Under the pieces are notes generated by a model, which was not told the DNA's origin, did not search any database, and saw only the letters and a program-made list of their open reading frames with translations. Below, in pieces: positions 59,235 through 64,000 of a stretch of DNA of 64,000 nucleotides. Origin of the DNA: an uncultured Porphyromonadaceae bacterium. Its GTDB lineage: Bacteria > Bacteroidota > Bacteroidia > Bacteroidales > Muribaculaceae. Within the stretch, counting starts at the first letter, position 1; each line of letters starts with the position of its first letter. Where the stretch lies: assembly GCA_947176915.1 (NCBI GenBank), contig CAMWSM010000004.1:1-64000 (forward strand), in the 5' to 3' direction. The position numbers and the translations under genes were made by a program.

Positions 59235-59906
59235 ATGAGTGTTATTGTAAGTTATAAAGATGTAGAGATTGAAAGAGCTGAAAAAAGTGTGCTCAAAGGA
59301 GTCAACTTCACTCTTTCAAAAGGGGAATTTTATTATCTTGTAGGAAAGGTAGGGAGTGGGAAAAGTAGTCTGCTGAAAAGCATGTATGCTGACGTAGGAG
59401 TTGATACAGGGACGGAAGCGAAAGTGCTTGATTATGATCTGTTGACTCTTAAAAGAAAGAAAATTCCTTATTTGCGGAGAAAAATAGGCATTGTTTTTCA
59501 AGATTTTCAACTTCTGCAAGACAGATCGGTAAATAGTAATCTCCGATTTGTTTTAAGAGCAACAGGGTGGAAAAACAAAGGTGAGATAGAAGATCGGATT
59601 GAGGAGGTGTTAAAAATGGTCGGTATGGCTAACAAAAGTTATAAGATGCCACATGAGTTAAGTGGGGGAGAGCAGCAGAGGGTTGTAATCGCTCGCGCGC
59701 TGCTCAACCAGCCTGATTTGATACTCGCAGATGAGCCAACGGGAAATCTTGATCCTCAAACCGGCTATCAGATAGTTTCTCTTTTACATGAATTGACAAA
59801 AAAGGGGCACTGCATTGTGATGGCTACTCATAATCTTCAATTGGTTGAATATTTTCCCGGGCATGTGCTGAAATGTGAAGGAAAGAGCCTGATGAATGCT
59901 GAATAA
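59235..59906 (+). CDS. ftsE: Cell division ATP-binding protein FtsE
   Basis: This 223-residue ABC ATPase of the FtsEX type links division to cell-wall hydrolase activation. Walker A is GKVGSGKSS, the Q loop [16 protein letters not shown], signature [16 protein letters not shown] and Walker [21 protein letters not shown] and the EQQR signature are FtsE-like. No ftsX follows: the next gene is mutA, 273 bases away. FtsX is probably encoded elsewhere, as is common in this phylum. Confidence 0.9.
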   Translation: MSVIVSYKDVEIERAEKSVLKGVNFTLSKGEFYYLVGKVGSGKSSLLKSMYADVGVDTGTEAKVLDYDLLTLKRKKIPYLRRKIGIVFQDFQLLQDRSVNSNLRFVLRATGWKNKGEIEDRIEEVLKMVGMANKSYKMPHELSGGEQQRVVIARALLNQPDLILADEPTGNLDPQTGYQIVSLLHELTKKGHCIVMATHNLQLVEYFPGHVLKCEGKSLMNAE

Positions 59907-60006
59907 CACTGCTTATTTGAACATAATGTAAAATAAAAAGGGGAGAAAAGGGCAAAACTAAAAAAAATCATAAAGAAATTGACAAAAAATTTCCTTGTTT
60001 AAAAAC

Positions 60007-60048
60007 AAATGGCTAAATTTGCATCACAAGAGACAAGTTTAGCCATTT
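60007..60048 (+). promoter_or_regulatory. Inverted repeat spanning the mutA promoter
   Basis: A 15-bp inverted repeat with one wobble pair (60007-60021 AAATGGCTAAATTTG with 60034-60048) encloses 12 bases. The -7 box TAAATTTG (60014-60021) lies in its left arm, so the predicted transcription start falls in the loop. This is an operator-like layout. Confidence 0.6.
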
Positions 60049-60055
60049 ATCAATT

Positions 60056-60205
60056 ATGAATGTCGAACCTAAAATAGAAATAAATAATAATAGGTTTCAG
60101 ACGTTGAACAGGATAAATTTTTCTCATAAAAATACCAGGAAAAAAAGACCCAACATCTATATCAAAAGCTATAAAACTTATGGCAAACAACGAAAAATTA
60201 TTTGA
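60056..60205 (+). CDS. Possible 49-residue basic leader peptide before mutA
   Basis: An ATG at 60056 opens 49 codons with many Lys, Arg and Asn residues (for example FSHKNTRKKRPNIYIKSYK). It starts eight bases after the inverted repeat and overlaps the mutA start by 26 bases in another frame. It resembles no known protein and could be chance. If translated, it would sit as a coupled upstream reading frame. Confidence 0.3.
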   Translation: MNVEPKIEINNNRFQTLNRINFSHKNTRKKRPNIYIKSYKTYGKQRKII

Positions 60206-62033
60206 CATGTTCTCACCCACCTCAACAGAGGACTGGGTAGCCAAGATCAATGTCGACCTCAAGGGCGCCGATTTTAATAAAAAACTTGTATGGCGCACAA
60301 ATGAGGGCTTTAATGTACAGCCTTTCTATCGCCGTGACGACTTGAAGGAGATTTCCCACATGGGAACTCTTCCCGGGCAATTCCCTTACGTGAGAGGAAC
60401 AAAAGATAACAATGATTGGCTGATCAGACAACAGATACAGGGTGAAACACCCGAAGAGGTAAACAAAGAAGCAATCCATGCTATTGATCGAGGTGTTGAC
60501 TCGATAGGGATTCATCTTAGCAGAGAAGTTACTCTTGAAGATCTGAAAGTAATTTTCAAGGATATTGATCTTAAAAAAATAGAAGTCAATATCAGTTGTT
60601 GCATGGGAAAGGCTGTTGAAGTTGCTAAACTTCTTGTAGAATTCCTGAAAGCCAATAATCTTGAAAATGAATTTAAAGGCTCAATAGATTATAATCCCTT
60701 TAAAAGACTCTTGCGCCATGGTCTGCCATTCCCAAAAGAGATAAAGGCTGATGCAAAGGCAATGTATGAGGCTGTGAAAGAGGTTAAAAATCTTCGTTGT
60801 TACGCAGTTGACAGTTACATGCTCAATAATGCGGGAGCTTATATAACACAAGAACTCGGCTATGCCTTGGCTTGGGGCGCAGAATGGATGACCCTTCTTA
60901 CTAATGAGGGCATTTCAGTATGTGAGGCAGCTTCAAGAATAAAATTCAATATGGGCATCTCCTCCAATTATTTTATGGAGCTTGCCAAATTTAGAGCTGC
61001 ACGAATGCTGTGGGCTGAGATTGTCAAAGCTTATGGAGCAGAAGAGGAATGTTGCAAAATGATGGTTCACGCTATTACGAGTCAGTTTAATCAAACTATT
61101 TATGATGCACATGTGAACTTGTTGCGCTCTCAGACAGAAACTATGAGTGCAGCGTTAGCAGGCGTTGATTCGATTGAAACCCTCCCATTTGATCTTCAAT
61201 ATAAACAACCTGACGAATTTAGTGAGAGAATAGCACGCAATCAGCAACTTCTCCTGAGAGAGGAAAGTCATCTCAATAAAGTTGTCGATCCCGCAGGTGG
61301 TTCTTACTATATCGAGACTCTAACAGCCTCTATTGCCAAAGTGGCATGGGAGTTGTTCTGTAAAGTTGAAGAGGAGGGTGGTTTCCTTTCGCTCCTTGAG
61401 AAGGGCGAGGTTCAGAAGAGTGTGAATGAATCCGGTGTAAAGCGTCATAATGATGTCGCACGTCGTAAAGAGATTCTCCTTGGCACAAACCAGTATCCTA
61501 ATTTTAACGAGAAAGCACTCGATAAGATTGAGAAAAACAACTGTGGATGTGGTTGCGGCTGTGGAGAAGAAATAACAGACGGTGCGGTTGAATCTCTAAT
61601 ATTTGATAGAGCTGCCAGTCAGTTTGAGCATTTGCGCCTTGACACTGAAAGAAGCGGTAAACGTCCAAAGGTATTTATGCTGACAATTGGCAATCTCGCA
61701 ATGAGATTGGCACGAGCTCAGTTCTCTGCAAACTTCTTCGGATGTGCAGGTTATGAAATAATTGATAACATTGGCTTTAATACCATAAAAGAGGGTGTTG
61801 ACGCTGCCGTTGAAAAAGGTGCAGATGTTGTTGTGCTTTGCTCAAGCGACGATGAATATGCTGTATATGCTCCTGAAGCATTCAAGGAATTAAATGGAAG
61901 GGCTATGTTTGTGGTGGCAGGTGCTCCGGCATGTATGGAAGAGCTCAAGGCCCAGGGCATAGAAGACTTTATCCATGTAAGGGTAAACGTGCTTGACACA
62001 CTCGTAAAATTCAACGCAAAACTTCTTAACTGA
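60180..62033 (+). CDS. mutA: Methylmalonyl-CoA mutase small subunit
   Basis: This 617-residue protein is the non-catalytic partner of the adenosylcobalamin mutase that interconverts succinyl-CoA and methylmalonyl-CoA. It has the TIM-barrel half ([44 protein letters not shown]...[11 protein letters not shown]) and a degenerate cobalamin-binding domain where DxHxxG is missing ([16 protein letters not shown]). An unusual CGCGCGCG stretch lies in the linker between the domains (codons at 61542-61565). It precedes mutB by one base. Confidence 0.95.
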   Translation: MANNEKLFDMFSPTSTEDWVAKINVDLKGADFNKKLVWRTNEGFNVQPFYRRDDLKEISHMGTLPGQFPYVRGTKDNNDWLIRQQIQGETPEEVNKEAIHAIDRGVDSIGIHLSREVTLEDLKVIFKDIDLKKIEVNISCCMGKAVEVAKLLVEFLKANNLENEFKGSIDYNPFKRLLRHGLPFPKEIKADAKAMYEAVKEVKNLRCYAVDSYMLNNAGAYITQELGYALAWGAEWMTLLTNEGISVCEAASRIKFNMGISSNYFMELAKFRAARMLWAEIVKAYGAEEECCKMMVHAITSQFNQTIYDAHVNLLRSQTETMSAALAGVDSIETLPFDLQYKQPDEFSERIARNQQLLLREESHLNKVVDPAGGSYYIETLTASIAKVAWELFCKVEEEGGFLSLLEKGEVQKSVNESGVKRHNDVARRKEILLGTNQYPNFNEKALDKIEKNNCGCGCGCGEEITDGAVESLIFDRAASQFEHLRLDTERSGKRPKVFMLTIGNLAMRLARAQFSANFFGCAGYEIIDNIGFNTIKEGVDAAVEKGADVVVLCSSDDEYAVYAPEAFKELNGRAMFVVAGAPACMEELKAQGIEDFIHVRVNVLDTLVKFNAKLLN

Positions 62034-62034
62034 C

Positions 62035-64000
62035 ATGAGACCTAATTTCAAAGAAATAGATATAAATGCTGTGGTGGCAGAACGTCCCTCGGCTCCGGTG
62101 TCTGAAAAGAGAGAGGCAGACTGGATTACAGCAGAACTTATACCGGTAAAGCCGGTATATACAGAGGAGGACCTCGAAGGGTTAGAACACCTTGATTTTG
62201 TATCCGGCTTACCCCCGTTCTTGAGAGGTCCGTATAGCGCAATGTATCCTTTGCGTCCTTGGACTATTCGTCAATATGCAGGTTTTTCAACTGCAGCTGA
62301 ATCTAATGCTTTCTATAGAAGGAATCTTGCTTCAGGTCAGAAGGGTCTTTCTGTGGCATTTGATCTTCCGACTCATCGTGGCTATGATGCAAATCATGAA
62401 AGAGTTGTTGGTGATGTGGGTAAGGCAGGAGTTTCAATCTGTTCACTTGAAGATATGAAAGTATTGTTTGATGGTATTCCATTAAACAAGATGTCAGTCT
62501 CAATGACTATGAATGGTGCTGTCCTTCCTGTCCTCGCATTTTATATTAATGCCGGATTGGAGCAGGGTGCAAAACTTGAGGAGATGGCAGGAACAATCCA
62601 GAATGATATTCTTAAGGAGTTTATGGTGCGTAACACATACATTTATCCACCTGCTTTCTCAATGAAGATTATTGCAGATATCTTTGAGTATACTTCAAAG
62701 AATATGCCTAAGTTCAATTCAATCTCAATTTCCGGTTATCACATGCAGGAAGCCGGAGCGACTGCCGACATCGAGCTTGCGTATACCCTTGCTGATGGCC
62801 TTGAATATCTTAGAGCAGGTGTAAATGCAGGTATGGATATAGACTCATTCGCACCACGCCTCTCATTCTTCTGGGCAATATCAATGAATTATTTCATGGA
62901 GATTGCAAAAATGCGTGCTGCACGAATGCTTTGGGCAAAGATTGTGAAGCAATTTAATCCTAAGAATCCTAAATCTCTTGCATTGCGTACGCATAGCCAG
63001 ACTTCCGGCTGGAGCTTGACGGAACAGGATCCATTTAATAATGTAGGACGTACATGTGTGGAAGCGATGGGTGCAGTTTTAGGTCACACGCAATCTCTAC
63101 ATACCAATGCTTTGGATGAGGCAATTGCTTTGCCAACAGATTTCTCCGCACGTATTGCCCGTAATACTCAGATTTATATCCAGGAAGAGACTTATGTAAC
63201 AAAACAGGTTGATCCATGGGGAGGAAGTTATTATGTTGAAGCATTGACTAACGAGATTGCTCATAAAGCTTGGGAGCACATTCAGGAGATTGAGAAACTT
63301 GGTGGAATGGCAAAAGCAATTGAGACCGGACTTCCTAAGTTGAAAATCGAAGAGGCGGCAGCCCGTACTCAGGCTCGCATTGACTCAGGCAAACAGACGA
63401 TAGTCGGCATTAACAAGTATCGTCTTGATCATGAGGATCCGATCGACATTCTTGAGGTAGATAACACAGAGGTGCGTAAAGAACAATGTGCACGTCTTGA
63501 ACAATTAAAAGGAGAGCGTGATGAGGAGGCTGTTAAGAAGGCTTTGGACGCAATCACCGAATGTGTTAAAGATCCTTCTAAAGGAAATCTATTGGATCTC
63601 GCAGTAAAAGCTGCCGGTCTGAGAGCAACTTTGGGTGAGATTTCTGATGCTTGTGAGGCAGTTGTTGGAAGATATAAGGCTGTAATTAAAACAATATCCG
63701 GCGTGTACAGTAGTGAAGAGAAGGGAGATCCTGAATTTGAGGAAGCACGTGCAGCAGTTGCTGATTTTGCTGCTCGTGAAGGTCGTCAACCACGAATTAT
63801 GATAGCAAAAATGGGTCAGGATGGTCATGACCGTGGTGCAAAAGTTGTTGCAACAGGCTATGCGGATTGTGGATTTGATGTCGACATGGGTCCTCTTTTC
63901 CAAACTCCTGCTGAGGCAGCCCGTCAGGCTGTAGAGAATGATGTCCATATTCTTGGTGTTTCTTCTTTGGCAGCAGGGCATAAAACTCTTATACCTCAAG
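62035..64000 (+). CDS. mutB: Methylmalonyl-CoA mutase large subunit, 3' end outside window
   Basis: The frame opens at 62035 ([18 protein letters not shown]) and is unbroken for 655 codons to the window edge. It has the substrate barrel ([80 protein letters not shown]) and the cobalamin-binding motif [10 protein letters not shown] (DxHxxG). It is the catalytic subunit of the propionate/succinate pathway. It begins one base after the mutA stop. Confidence 0.97.
   Translation, partial: MRPNFKEIDINAVVAERPSAPVSEKREADWITAELIPVKPVYTEEDLEGLEHLDFVSGLPPFLRGPYSAMYPLRPWTIRQYAGFSTAAESNAFYRRNLASGQKGLSVAFDLPTHRGYDANHERVVGDVGKAGVSICSLEDMKVLFDGIPLNKMSVSMTMNGAVLPVLAFYINAGLEQGAKLEEMAGTIQNDILKEFMVRNTYIYPPAFSMKIIADIFEYTSKNMPKFNSISISGYHMQEAGATADIELAYTLADGLEYLRAGVNAGMDIDSFAPRLSFFWAISMNYFMEIAKMRAARMLWAKIVKQFNPKNPKSLALRTHSQTSGWSLTEQDPFNNVGRTCVEAMGAVLGHTQSLHTNALDEAIALPTDFSARIARNTQIYIQEETYVTKQVDPWGGSYYVEALTNEIAHKAWEHIQEIEKLGGMAKAIETGLPKLKIEEAAARTQARIDSGKQTIVGINKYRLDHEDPIDILEVDNTEVRKEQCARLEQLKGERDEEAVKKALDAITECVKDPSKGNLLDLAVKAAGLRATLGEISDACEAVVGRYKAVIKTISGVYSSEEKGDPEFEEARAAVADFAAREGRQPRIMIAKMGQDGHDRGAKVVATGYADCGFDVDMGPLFQTPAEAARQAVENDVHILGVSSLAAGHKTLIPQ

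Noticed and set aside
1-64000. Mobile elements, prophage, CRISPR arrays, toxin-antitoxin or defence systems
   Set aside because: No transposase, integrase, phage structural gene, regularly spaced repeat or defence signature was seen; the S24 protein alone does not imply a prophage because no phage genes surround it.

Overview
The window is chromosomal DNA of a Bacteroidota bacterium, almost certainly order Bacteroidales. The evidence is its AT-rich intergenic DNA, many -7 elements of the type TAnnTTTG (often with TTTG about 20 bases upstream), few Shine-Dalgarno sequences, and lineage-typical genes: DUF4491, DUF5686, an HU-CCDC81/SPOR protein, DUF1599 next to DoxX, a stand-alone ftsE, and mutA/mutB. 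A gut member such as Muribaculaceae is plausible, but the sequence alone does not prove it. No insertion sequence, prophage, CRISPR array, rRNA gene or plasmid function was seen, so this is mostly a housekeeping region. It is densely coding, with short convergent overlaps and several very long perfect terminator hairpins.

Layout, 1-25 kb. The 3' end of a tRNA-Leu(GAG) and its terminator are followed by an AspT-type antiporter and a secreted GH13 alpha-amylase with two C-terminal starch-binding-like modules. Two minus-strand genes (HU/SPOR protein, TPR protein) come next, then a maltose acetyltransferase-like enzyme with an FKBP isomerase, and a PoxB-like pyruvate oxidase converging on dsbD. 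lipA-lipB (lipoate synthesis and transfer) converge on mlaF-mlaE (lipid transport ABC). A tight plus-strand operon follows: udk, lptB, a CPBP protease, holA and an EFR1 ferredoxin. Then come a secreted SH3-like protein and alaS (both minus), and an M23 peptidase with a MerR regulator. alaS and the M23 gene share a perfectly palindromic promoter region.

Layout, 25-49 kb. CYTH and DUF5686 genes diverge; an ECF sigma factor and a DEAD-box helicase diverge. A minus operon (DUF486, dus, mtnN, BASS transporter) diverges from a plus run (flavodiiron protein, UDG-like protein, YidE-like transporter, DedA, rpe and a conserved hypothetical). Next are DUF4491, a small membrane protein with an SPFH protein, tRNA-Ala(GGC), an S24 peptidase lacking a DNA-binding domain followed by a Pif1-like helicase with a TPR-like tail, the agmatine-to-putrescine pair aguA-aguB (minus), DUF1599-DoxX, rlmH, and nadC-yraN.

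Layout, 49-64 kb. A TPP riboswitch precedes a TonB-dependent receptor and a PnuC-type permease, a thiamine uptake unit. Then come an MFS sugar transporter with a large extra domain, nfo, an SpoU-family RNA methyltransferase with radA, an outer membrane porin, ftsE, and mutA-mutB (succinate/propionate pathway), with mutB cut by the window edge. The most distinctive signals are the mirror-symmetric divergent promoters, an inverted repeat at the mutA promoter, the HTH-less S24 protein beside the helicase, the inserted domain in the MFS carrier, and a CGCGCGCG motif in MutA.
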